Of a stretch of 64,000 nt of DNA, positions 54,952 through 64,000 are shown one piece after another; position 1 is the stretch's first letter, and each line of letters begins with the position of its first letter. The stretch spans positions 124,001-188,000 of the forward strand of contig NHNW01000046.1 in assembly GCA_002786025.1 (NCBI GenBank), written 5' to 3'. The translations under genes and the position numbers were made by a program. The notes below the pieces were generated by a model. That model did no database searches. It worked only from the letters and a program-made list of their open reading frames with translations, and was not told the origin of the DNA. This DNA comes from Zasmidium citrigriseum (lineage: Eukaryota > Ascomycota > Dothideomycetes > Mycosphaerellales > Mycosphaerellaceae).

Positions 54952-55463
54952 GCACGACGACACGGGCACCGTTTCAAACTCGAAGCAGATGCTTGGCTCG
55001 ACGGCGCTGGCTAGACGCATTCGCTTCTAGCGGCTCGACGTCTACGGCAGAGAATGCATGTTCAATGCATGACTTGGGAAGATCCGACATCATGAAGAGA
55101 GGTCTACCAAATGACCTGGCACAACAGTACTGGTCAGCTTGATGCGATGGGCCAAGGAAGAACAGAAGAAGCGTTGACGATAAATCGATGAGGCATGATT
55201 TGGTTGCTGAGCGTTTGGTTCTATGATACCCGTGGATGATCTGTAGCAAGCATTGTTTGACACGACTAAAAGCTCTTGATTCACTAAAAAATTCCAGACT
55301 CTAGCGGGTCCTTTCTCCGTCGCAGCACAATCGGGGCCGAGAGACTTGAAGGGTCAGTGGCCTTGAAAGGCGCTGTGCGATCTGGGATAACCTATGAGAG
55401 GTGGAGAATGACCTCTTTCAAATTCTTTTGAAGACTATCGACAGTCATCGATCGACAATGAAC
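54952..55463. other. Convergent intergenic region
   Basis: About 0.5 kb between the kinase-like gene and the methyltransferase gene; nothing recognised. Confidence 0.5.
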
Positions 55464-56264
55464 CTAGTGCAGTACATGCCTCGCCTCTTTGACGCCATAA
55501 CACAACACGAACGGGAAGTCCATCAACTCGCCCAACCCCTCCTTCTCCATCCCATCCTCACCGAACTCCCCATCGAACTTCTCCACGGGCTTGGTCATCG
55601 TCCATTTGGGCTCCACCTCGACCTCCACAAACCCGACCTGCATCATGATGGCCTCCATCCACCTCGCAGGGATCCCATGCCGACAAACACCCTCCATCTT
55701 GGAGCTTGGGTGGAACCTCTTCGCCTGTGGCCCAAAATCCTCGAAGTCGGTCAGCATGGTCCGGCCTCCGGGCACGAGGCATCCGTGCATGGTTTCAAGG
55801 ACGGGTCTAAGGTCTGGAATGTGATGTAGAACGAGATGGCTTGTGATCAAGTCGAACTTTTGCCGCGGTCCATCTGGCTTGCTCGAATCTGCAGGCGGAA
55901 GAGCAGAATCCTCTGGATCTTCAAGCAAAAGAGCCAGAGGAACAATATTCTTCGGAGCATCCGATTTGGCGAGTTTCTGCTTTAATACGTCGATCATGCC
56001 GTCTGCTGCATCGACTGCAACAATTCTTTTCACATGTGGTGCGAGGAGAAATGAAAGAATGCCAGTTCCGCAGCCAATCTCCAGGACTTCGAGTTGGTTG
56101 AGCGGCTTCTCTAGTTCAAGAGTTTTCAGACGGGCGAGGATCGCTTCGGATGCATGCTTGCTGGCCTTCTGAACGCCGACTCGCGAGTCCCATGCTGCGG
56201 CCTCTTTGTTGAACCGAGTGTCATTCAATTTACGATTCGAGAGGTTGGCGACTGCGCTTGCCAT
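55464..56264 (-). CDS. Class I SAM-dependent methyltransferase
   Basis: Single exon, 266 residues from ATG 56264 (MASAVANLSNRKLNDTRFNK). The frame is open further upstream, but that part is Arg/Ser-rich leader. SAM-binding motif I: VLEIGCGTGILSFLLAP (residues about 60-76). Post-I acidic residue: IVAVDAADGMIDVL. Motifs II and III: FDLITSHLVLHHIPD and LVPGGRTMLTDFEDFG. The pattern is that of the UbiE/Methyltransf_11 group, soluble enzymes acting on small molecules. The substrate is not evident, and neighbouring genes give no pathway hint. Fungal genomes have many uncharacterised members of this type. Confidence 0.85.
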   Translation of the reverse strand: MASAVANLSNRKLNDTRFNKEAAAWDSRVGVQKASKHASEAILARLKTLELEKPLNQLEVLEIGCGTGILSFLLAPHVKRIVAVDAADGMIDVLKQKLAKSDAPKNIVPLALLLEDPEDSALPPADSSKPDGPRQKFDLITSHLVLHHIPDLRPVLETMHGCLVPGGRTMLTDFEDFGPQAKRFHPSSKMEGVCRHGIPARWMEAIMMQVGFVEVEVEPKWTMTKPVEKFDGEFGEDGMEKEGLGELMDFPFVLCYGVKEARHVLH

Positions 56265-56760
56265 TTTTGATTGAAAATGAAAATAAAAGGAAGAAGAACG
56301 TGAGAAGACAAGAGGTGAAGTCGAGCGTGGTGCAGGGGTCAGGCATCTCCGCAATGCCGGCTGACGCCGACGGCTCGCCGAGCTCCTTCCCAATCGGGAG
56401 CTGAGCTGCGGACGATCCCGCGTGCGGAGTGAATGCCAAGAAACATCACATGCTGTTTTGAGGTGTGAGAAAGTCAGCTCAGCATTGACCTAAATGGCTC
56501 ATTCGAGAGTTGAAGATCGAAAATACGTCGGCCGAAGTTCTAAAATGCAGAAGGACTAATTCAAATATTATAAGAATCTCCTGTATAGGCCACCGAAACG
56601 AAGCCAGATAGCTCATGCTTGAAGAAATAATATGCCTTTCGATAGTGCGAGAAGCGACGATTTTCTAGCCATCTGCGTTGTTTAATTCATCTGTGAATGC
56701 GGCTTAATCCTCTAGTTTGCCGTTCCTTTCCCTCGATCTGTAAGGTCCTGTTCCATCTCT
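56265..56760. other. Intergenic region upstream of the methyltransferase
   Basis: About 0.5 kb, holding the methyltransferase promoter and the 3' end of the next minus-strand gene. Confidence 0.5.
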
Positions 56761-58521
56761 TCAAGAGCGCAGAGCCAAAGGATCTTTAGCCTTGGCACCT
56801 TTCACACGGCTCAACATCTCGCTTATCGGCCATCCATTCAGAGCTGCTATATCCTTTCTCTCTCGGAGCGTGGATACCACGAGTGTCAACACGGAGGCAA
56901 ATGTCAACACGCTCTTTAACCAGGCCCTGAGGACCCAGTTGAATGTCTCAGGGTGCTTTTTGAATTCCTTGGAAGCCACTTGACCGTCCATAATCATCTC
57001 TCCGACATCGAACGGCCTGCCATCAGATGATGCGTCATCAGCTGCAATCTTTGGATCCTTCTCCGGTTTCTGCAAGGCATGGCCATAGTACGTCATGGAA
57101 CAGCAGTGGCCACCGGAATGTGTCTCGTACAGTATTTCGCCCTCAGCAACGCAACCTGAATCTCCACGCAACCGGAGAGGATATCTCTTTTTACGCAAAG
57201 CTGTCGTTGCTTGGACTGACGGCGAGTTGTAGGAGTGATTCATTGACCATTCGTTGTCCTCAGGAAGCACGAGTCTTTCCCAAGAGTGAGGAGCAGAATC
57301 AACAGCCGAGGTGTCGAACGACTGGTATCGAGACCAAGGTATTTGCCACTGCTCGGGCACAAGCTCGCCGAATTGGAGGAATTCATCCATGCGCAGAATT
57401 GCCGGTGCTGATGGATCCAGGGGAAGATCGATCATCCAGTCCCCCATAGACTGCTTCTGTGGACTCCAGTTTTCGCCAGGAAAGTCCAGCTCACTTGTCC
57501 ATGTGTCAAAGTCCAAGCTCCTGAGCGCCGGATCGATGGCGTCCATTGGAAAGTCTGGTCCGGTCTGCAGATCCCAGTCCTCGCCTGTGGCGCCGGGCGA
57601 GGCAGACACACCTTCCATGGACTGCGTGCCAAAGATTTCGAAGTTGGAGATTTCACTGGCATTTTGAGTTGGCATGCCACTAGTCTCCTGCGAAGTGTCC
57701 ATCATAGCCTGGTTGTGGGAATCGATGCTGTTTGGGGAGCTGGGCGAACTTGCAAGTGTCAGAAGATCTTTGTGTAATGCAACTCCCGGATGAACGTACC
57801 TCGTAGCTTGATCTCGGTGATCAGAAGAAGCATGTCCTTCTGTTCCTGAGGAAATTCTCTCAAGGAAGTTGTGATTGCACTTGATTGCGTGAGTTACAGG
57901 ATTTTCTTGACTTGAGATAGATTTGCATACCTTGCGTTTCCGCTTTGCACACTTATCGCATGCTTTTACCATTCGTCGCTTTCTGTAGTCGGCTTTCTCT
58001 TTCTCGGTCATTTTCCTCCTCTGATGCTGCTTTGGCTGTACGGACGAAATGCTGAACACGCCGGTCATGTCCTCTTGAGGAGGCATATCTGTGGTAAGTA
58101 ACGAGGATGGCTGGCTGTTTGATTGAGACGCAGGCGAGTGCTTGAATTTTCCCTTAGTACCGACAGTCGCATGGTTCCATATGTTGAGCTTGTTTGAAGG
58201 CATCGACAGAGTCGATGTTTGAGAGGTTGGAAGTGTCTGCGATGGAGGCTGCGTTGGCACTGGCGGCGGTGGTGATGTGTATGATTGCTGTTCCTCAAGA
58301 AGAAACTTGATTGTTGCATCTCGAAGCCGCTCGGAGTGAGTGCTCAGATGTGGGAAGGCGAATCGTAAAGCATCGAAAAGCTCATCGCTGTCCTTGGGAG
58401 GCAGAAAGTGCAGAGGGGCGGTCGGATCAAATGGCTCTCCGGGCCGAACATCTCGGTATATCATGTAGGTCGGCAAGCCGCTATCCGAAGAGGCAGATGG
58501 AAGGTCCGCGGTGTAGTCCAT
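56761..58521 (-). CDS. Putative transcription regulator with half of a zinc cluster
   Basis: Three exons on the minus strand: 58521-57931, 57879-57800, 57748-56761, giving 552 residues. Both introns (57880-57930, GTATGC; 57749-57799, GTACGT with CTGAC branch) are 51 bp and free of stops, so an unspliced reading of 586 residues is also open. Splicing the first brings together KACDKCAKRKRK and CNHNF, i.e. CX2CX6C as in the first half of a Zn2Cys6 cluster, preceded by a basic RKMTEKEKADYRKRRMVK. The second half of the cluster is absent. N-terminal residues 1-190 are Pro/Ser/Gln-rich; the centre is acidic and Trp/Pro-rich, as in activation domains. DNA binding is inferred, not shown. Confidence 0.75.
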   Translation of the reverse strand: MDYTADLPSASSDSGLPTYMIYRDVRPGEPFDPTAPLHFLPPKDSDELFDALRFAFPHLSTHSERLRDATIKFLLEEQQSYTSPPPPVPTQPPSQTLPTSQTSTLSMPSNKLNIWNHATVGTKGKFKHSPASQSNSQPSSLLTTDMPPQEDMTGVFSISSVQPKQHQRRKMTEKEKADYRKRRMVKACDKCAKRKRKVCKSISSQENPVTHAIKCNHNFLERISSGTEGHASSDHRDQATRYVHPGVALHKDLLTLASSPSSPNSIDSHNQAMMDTSQETSGMPTQNASEISNFEIFGTQSMEGVSASPGATGEDWDLQTGPDFPMDAIDPALRSLDFDTWTSELDFPGENWSPQKQSMGDWMIDLPLDPSAPAILRMDEFLQFGELVPEQWQIPWSRYQSFDTSAVDSAPHSWERLVLPEDNEWSMNHSYNSPSVQATTALRKKRYPLRLRGDSGCVAEGEILYETHSGGHCCSMTYYGHALQKPEKDPKIAADDASSDGRPFDVGEMIMDGQVASKEFKKHPETFNWVLRAWLKSVLTFASVLTLVVSTLRERKDIAALNGWPISEMLSRVKGAKAKDPLALRS

Positions 58522-59585
58522 GGCGAAGATGAGACTTGTTTCTGGCGTCTCTTTCGGGATATCAACTGCGGTCGCCGCAGCGAGGCCAGTATGCCTTTTC
58601 GTCGAATCGATCGGTGAGGTGCGGTGGACATCTTTGCGCCTCCCGCTGAAATATCAGTCTCGGAATCCTCCATACCTCGAGCATTGCCTGATGTCAACAC
58701 ATCCAATGGCTTCTGGGGCTGAGGGTGAAGCGATCCGGGCTGTGTCGTTCAGTTGCGTATAGAGTTCAACACCGATGGCCAGACAAGGAAATCCGCCGGC
58801 CACGGTTCCTTCCGCCAGGTACTAGCTCCTTCTTACTAACACACTCTTGGGTCCTCCAAACTCTTTCCTGTAGCCAGATCGAAGAGGAAGATACTCGGGC
58901 AAGAGTTCGGCCATTCATGCGCTGCGAAGCTTGACCGGTATGCTTGATGCTTGCGCGTCTCTGCACATTCACTCACCATCACTGTCACGTGTAAGCGGCC
59001 AAGACTGTATTTAATGAGTTGCCAAGTCCCCCATGCATGACTCTTGACGAGATATCTCTTTACTCATCTCGTTCAGACAGTCTTCAGACCAGCATGAGCA
59101 TCCGCAGTGCTCGATGGCGCATCAACGATGAAGCCGTCTCCAGTCAACCGTGGCGAAGCTTCCAACTCTAATTGATGGGTCTAGGGCTAGAGCTGCACTG
59201 GAATTGCTGGGCAGATCCATGAAACATCGGTTGCCAGAATTTACGAGTCTGTGGAGGCTTGGGCTCAACTCCACCAATGAAATGTTTTCCCTGCCAATGC
59301 ACCAGAGGACCGCAGTACAGCCATGTCCCCATAACAGGAAGAGCGAATGATGAGACTCACCATCGACGAGGGCCACCGCAAGCCTCCCGAAGGACTGGCA
59401 CATGATAAAGGCTACAAGTGAGTTTTCATGGAAATAAGAGGGCTTTGCATGAAGACATTCATCATCAAGACTACGTCAAATGAGCGATGGCTAACAGCTA
59501 CTGTAGGAGACACTCCAATGGACATATCCTCCTCCTCAAGCACTGCAAGGGCAATCGTGCATAAAATCTCCTTGGCTTGTTGTCA
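58522..59585. other. 1.1-kb intergenic region
   Basis: Promoter of the half-zinc-cluster gene and downstream region of the pectate lyase gene; short open frames only, none supported. Confidence 0.5.
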
Positions 59586-60545
59586 CTAACAAGCCGGCAC
59601 ACTGGAGTATTTGCAATAATTGCTTGGCCCAGACGAGATCTCAGAAGGCTCATTGCCATTGTTGTTGCCTTTGAACTCGGTGCAGATCTGCTTGACGCTG
59701 TTGGCGCAAGAAGACGAGATCGTGGCAGTATCGCCATAGTTGGAGTTGATCCCCGCCAGGACCTTTCCGTTGGATGCTTTGACCTGGGAGACGCATTCAG
59801 CATATGGGTGCCAGGAACTGGTTGAAGCAAGCGAGACTCACGTTCTTAATGACGACAGATCGAGCCTTGCCATTGCCGCTGCAATTTCCACAGGACCTGT
59901 ACAGCTTGCCGAAGTTCTGGACAGAAAAGCCATCGATTGTCACCCTGGTACTGATCAGTTCATGCTCACGGTCTAAAGTGGAATCATACTCACGTTCCGA
60001 TGCCGTTGTGCTGGACAACTCTGTGCTAGGTTAGAATGGCATTCTGCTGTCAATACCGAATGCAGCGACTCACTTGTCACTGGCCTCACGAGCTCCACCT
60101 CCCTTCACCAAGGCATTGCCGTTCCCTTTGATAGACAGCGCATCTTCACACACGTCGGTCCACCAAACGTCTAAACACAGGTCAGATCCATTTACACCGT
60201 CGACGCGGAGACATTAAACTCACTCTCAATCGTGCATGCTCCCGAGCAGTGCACGCCCTCGATTTGATCCTTGCCGATGATAGTGTTCTTCAACGTTGCC
60301 CCATTGGCAAGAATGAAGACTGCATCGGCGTCTCCACCTTCGGCGTCGCCAGTGCAGCTGACTCCACGCCCGTAGGTCTTCATGCCTCCATCGAAAGTGC
60401 CCGAGATGGTCTGCGCCTTGCTGTAGGTGACGCTCCCTTTGGAGGCCGGGATAGGGAAAGAGAAGGCTCGCTCTTCGAGTTGGTTCGATGGAGCAGCAGC
60501 AACGATAGCTGCCAATGAAGCCAACGAAACGATGGAGAAGAGCAT
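59586..60545 (-). CDS. Secreted pectate lyase, polysaccharide lyase family 3
   Basis: Five exons on the minus strand: 60545-60224, 60170-60074, 60020-59994, 59944-59842, 59783-59586. All four introns (49-58 bp) start GTGAGT and phases agree; product 248 residues. Signal peptide [19 protein letters not shown] is followed by NQLEERA, a possible processing site. The family pattern is complete: [72 protein letters not shown], and the end CKYSSVPAC with paired cysteines. PL3 enzymes cleave de-esterified pectin by beta-elimination with Ca2+ outside the cell. This suggests a plant-associated lifestyle. Exon 3 is only 27 bases long. Confidence 0.93.
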
Positions 60546-61355
60546 TTTGATTTAAATCGAAGAATGTTGCGGTAGATGGTTGAAGTTTCTCGATGCTGGT
60601 ATTGATCGCTCACTGTCCTGGAGCCGACTACTTATAACATCGCCACGGAAATTCTTCGTCCGCCATGACCAAGGCGTATCAGTTCGTCGAATTCTTCACG
60701 CTCACCTCGCGTATTGAATTATCCCGAAAGAGATACAAGTGAAGTTGCGATAGCGTCCATGCCAAGGAGTCTTCAGGCGCACTATCGACCAGGCTTGTGT
60801 TCCAGCATGGTCTGGGGTGCAGCAGGATTGACTGGAAGCGATGTTACTTTGATGATCCTTTGCAACCGAGCTGGGTAGCCTCTTGCAACCGACTTCACCT
60901 TTCCCGAGCTGGGACAAAAGCCGGGGTAGCCAAGAGGCTGTATACAATGTACCATTGTCCTTCATTTTGCCAGCACATGTAGGTTGTGGGTGGATGTGAT
61001 CTGACTGAACTTTCCACCTATGGGGTTGGTCGGACTGAGGGCTCGCCTCTCTTCTCCCTGGAGCCGATTAACACATGAAGCTATAGCGGATGAGATATGG
61101 CTCCGAAGCGGTTCGGAAGATGTGGGAGCAGGACTTACGCCGATGTGCGCCTGCACGGGCCGAAGTCGCCGGCAATCATGATGGGCGATAAAGATGCTTC
61201 ACTGGGTTCTTGGAAGGCATTGTGACTGCAGACAAAGCATTCGTATTTGCTATCTTTTGGTTCATTACACGTTTCGGCATGTGCATATGTTTTCATTCCT
61301 TGCTCATATCCTCCTCGGTTCTCGGTTTCTCACAACATCATCTCTCTTTCCGTGC
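60546..61355. other. Intergenic region upstream of the pectate lyase
   Basis: 0.8 kb between two minus-strand genes; apart from the TATA-like box nothing is recognised. Confidence 0.5.
60631..60640 (-). promoter_or_regulatory. TATA-like box of the pectate lyase gene
   Basis: On the minus strand it reads TGTTATAAG, about 90 bp upstream of the start codon, a plausible distance for a fungal core promoter. Confidence 0.4.
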
Positions 61356-62896
61356 TTAAGCGTTGTTGTAGTTGAGGGGGCAGGCCAATGAGGCAAGGCT
61401 GCCACTGCCACCGAAGATTGGGTTGAGCTTGGAGGCAGCCCACTGGAGAGTGGTAGTTGGGAGGCCACCGCCACCACCAAGGCTGGATGGAGTATTCTCA
61501 GTGGCAAGCTGGTACAGAAGGCAAGCAACACCCTGAGGGGTGGTCTGGAGGGTGTTGTTGCTGATTGATGGGCCGAATTGACCAATACCGTAGAAGGTGT
61601 TGGGGTTTCCGGTGTTACCGCCGAAGGCAACTGGGTACAGCTCGTACTGCTTGACTAGTAGCTGTTAGTAAGGGGATCATATGCGGGAGAGGCTGTCTTA
61701 TTGGTGGACTTACAGATCTCAGCGGCGACGAGTGGGATGGTGTATGGCTGGACACGGGAGAACCAGTTCGGTGGAAGTTGTTCGCGCTGGAAGAAATAGG
61801 ACATCGTGACAAGGTCTGGCTTTCCTTGGTCGCCGAGCGATGGGAAAAGCTCGTAAAGGAAAGAGGCAGCTCCGTACAAGAGTAGCGACTTGGGCCCGAA
61901 GTAGAAGTTTCCGTTGTGAGACAAGCTCCAGTCGTAACGCTGCTTCCTGTAGCGAGCGATGTTCTGGAGGTTACATCCGGCGTTGTTCTAAGATCGAGAT
62001 CAGCCTTGCTGATAGAACGTATCGATACTGAAGACGACTCACCTGCGAGCACTGCTGAATCATCTGGGTGTAGAGGGTATTGTTGAACTTGAAGTTGTCA
62101 CCACCGGCGGTGAAGTAGTCTAAAAGGAGTGTCAGAAAATGTCTCGAACCTGCACATTGTCGCTTAACATACCGTTACGGGTGAGCGAAGTGTCACCCTC
62201 GAACTTGTTGTGCCCGTCCAAGCCAAGTTCTGGGCCAAGACCAGGAGATGCAGTCCTGGTAGTGGCATCGCATCCAATGGAAAGCTTGCCAGTGATTGGG
62301 TCACCGTCGAGTCCGACACCAAGGACTGCCAACAACACGGCCAAGTCGTAGCCTACACCGTAGACGTTTTGTTCTGAAGAAAGCAGAGTCAGTAAAGTTC
62401 GAAGAGTGCATATTCTTGGAGGCACTCACGCATGTCGACAAGCTCGTTGAAGGTAGTGATACCATCGTGAGCAAGGAAGTTGTGGTTGGCAGCAGTGTTA
62501 ATGCCTGGACATGCTAAAAGTAAAGAGTAGAGGGTCAGTAGATGTCTTAGAAATGTTGAAGGATGGTTGAGTTTACGTACGGCCACGGATATCATTCTTG
62601 CCAGGAGCAACGAAGTAGTGGGCAGTGTCGCCCTTCGCTGGCACGAGGTTGTTGTTGCAGACCTGCTTGCCGGGAACACCATTGACAGCACCGCAGTACG
62701 GGTACTTCGTGCTAATTGGAACAGCTGACTTGTGGTTGGGGTTGTTTGGGCAGCTTGCGGCGTCTCCTGGCATACGCTCGACAAGGCGGTCTCGTCGGAC
62801 CATCTCCTCGGGATCCATGCCAACAGAAGTCGCAACGAATGGCCATGCCGTGACCTGAGTGGCCAGAGTGGCCGCAATGAGAGCCTTGGACAACAT
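61356..62896 (-). CDS. Secreted heme-thiolate peroxidase (unspecific peroxygenase / chloroperoxidase family)
   Basis: Six exons on the minus strand: 62896-62581, 62513-62430, 62373-62173, 62119-62043, 61987-61714, 61654-61356. Introns are 53-67 bp, all phases agree, product 416 residues. Signal peptide MLSKALIAATLATQVTAWPF. The heme-ligand motif GPCPGINTAANHNFLAHDG (the PCP cysteine binds the heme iron) is created by splicing exons 1 and 2. The distal motif FEGDTSLTRND holds EGD with a following Arg, the set of long-type peroxygenases, rather than EHD of the short type or chloroperoxidase. Later parts: NFYFGPKSLLLYGAASFLYE and a Gly-rich end. Such enzymes oxidise organic compounds with H2O2 outside the cell. 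The natural substrate is unknown. Confidence 0.9.
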
Positions 62897-64000
62897 GGTT
62901 GCAAGACAAGGAAGTTGGTAGAGGAAGGGGCGAAGAGTGGGAGAAAAAGACTATGGATCGCCGGGTTGGGGAGTCGTTCAAATAGACGTGCAAGGGCAGG
63001 ACACCGACGGAGCCATGTGAGGGCAGACGAGTAATCAAACGGCCACGATCGACGTCAACTTGCCTGTTGAGGGCATATCGATCTCAAGGTTTGCTTTGAT
63101 ACACTTCGTCGGCGCATCGAGGCTGCCACCTGGGCACCTATTGCTCGAGCTATACGGACGCCGCCTGTAGGCAAAGTGCAAGCTGTGCCGGAGTCCGCCT
63201 GCTTCTTCAAGCCTCGACCTTGGATGTTGCCGTGTGCTGAGCACTAGCAGACTGGCGCTTGAGGCCATTTCCCCAGAGAGTGGCGTTTTCTGTGGAAGCC
63301 ACCCGTCCAGAACGCTCACCCTCCGATATGGGGCAACTATAAGCTTCAGCTTAAGCTCAAGTTGTCGGTGGAAGCATAAGCAAGCATGCCAAATCCAAGC
63401 CAATCTCACGATCTGGAACAGGTGTCTAAAGACCCTAGCGCACGTGGTGGTGGCCGGGTTCCACTCATAGCGCTGTGAGGGACGGGAAGTATGGCGCTAT
63501 GATGGTCGTTGCAGCCATGCAGACTGTTCGCGGCCAGTGAAAGGTCGAGACCAGGACGCCTCATGACGACGCAGGTAGTGAGGGTATACGTAGGAGGAAG
63601 CGCAGAAGGTTTGCTTTGCCGACTGTGGCCAGTCGCAAACATCCAAATCTCCGATGACTGCTGACCTGTAGCTTCTGAACACGAAGAGCCTCATGCTTTT
63701 GCTGCGGGCCGTCAATCATACCGAGTGACTTTCCGTGCAAGTGGAGGGTGACGTCGGACGGGTGGTCGAGAAGAGAAGGTGAAGTTGCATGATCGACGGG
63801 CTGGCGAACGAAAGGGGCTGGCGCAACGGCTGGATCTGGGGTGAGGCGTTGCAAGAACGCCGAGGGGAAACGGCCACCGAGGACAAATCAGCACTTTCTG
63901 ATTGGACGATCACCACTACTCGTGCATTGGACTATGGCGTTGCAGGTTGCTGTAGGGCAGCCTCATGGCCGACGCCGTTCCCTCAACATGACAATTCGAA
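62897..64000. other. Upstream region of the peroxygenase gene to the window end
   Basis: 1.1 kb with only short unsupported open frames on both strands. It holds the promoter of the peroxygenase gene; no TATA box stands out. Confidence 0.5.

Overview
The window looks like a nuclear chromosome segment of a filamentous ascomycete (Pezizomycotina), probably a dothideomycete. The pointers are short 45-67 bp GT-AG introns, a HET-domain gene, a family 3 pectate lyase, a secreted heme-thiolate peroxygenase, an Arp5 gene, and a transposon island mutated by repeat-induced point mutation (RIP). The rank below Pezizomycotina is inference.

Positions 1-31190 are a RIP-degraded island made of two nested giant Ty3/mdg4-type LTR retrotransposons. 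The older, outer element lies on the minus strand (27070-31190 and 1-9852, running off the left edge). CpA and TpG are almost absent from it while CpG is kept. In its own direction it reads gag, protease, reverse transcriptase/RNase H, integrase, and a further 3.3 kb ORF-like segment. A younger plus-strand element (9853-27069, 17.2 kb) has inserted inside the zinc knuckle of the outer gag. It has 358-bp LTRs, a 4-bp target duplication and a polypurine tract. It carries gag-protease, RT-RNase H-integrase, three diverged tandem paralogous ORFs of unknown function (A, B, C), and a large ORF D. All reading frames carry RIP stops.

The most striking signal is a 23-bp near-perfect palindrome present seven times in the inner element, once before, between and after each of its six ORF segments. 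The outer element has a different palindrome (24 bp) at the equivalent borders. Separation of coding modules by an element-specific palindrome therefore seems to be a shared design of this retroelement group.

From about 31.2 kb the DNA changes abruptly to ordinary gene-rich sequence. It starts with three tandem BTB/POZ paralogs, the first cut off at its 5' end by the island. Then follow Arp5 (INO80 chromatin remodelling), a HET-domain gene with one in-frame stop, a large disordered protein, a protein with an N-terminal helical region and a C-terminal Cys/His region, a SnoaL-like protein, a vacuolar Ca2+/H+ exchanger, a seven-exon DHA1-type MFS drug transporter, a membrane-anchored kinase-like protein, a SAM methyltransferase, a putative regulator with half of a zinc cluster, a pectate lyase, and a secreted peroxygenase. 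The genes do not form an obvious single pathway. HET, BTB, MFS and secreted-enzyme genes beside a RIP island resemble the accessory compartment of plant-associated fungi, whereas Arp5 and the Ca2+ exchanger are housekeeping. Exon structures were worked out by hand from reading frame, splice sites and family similarity.
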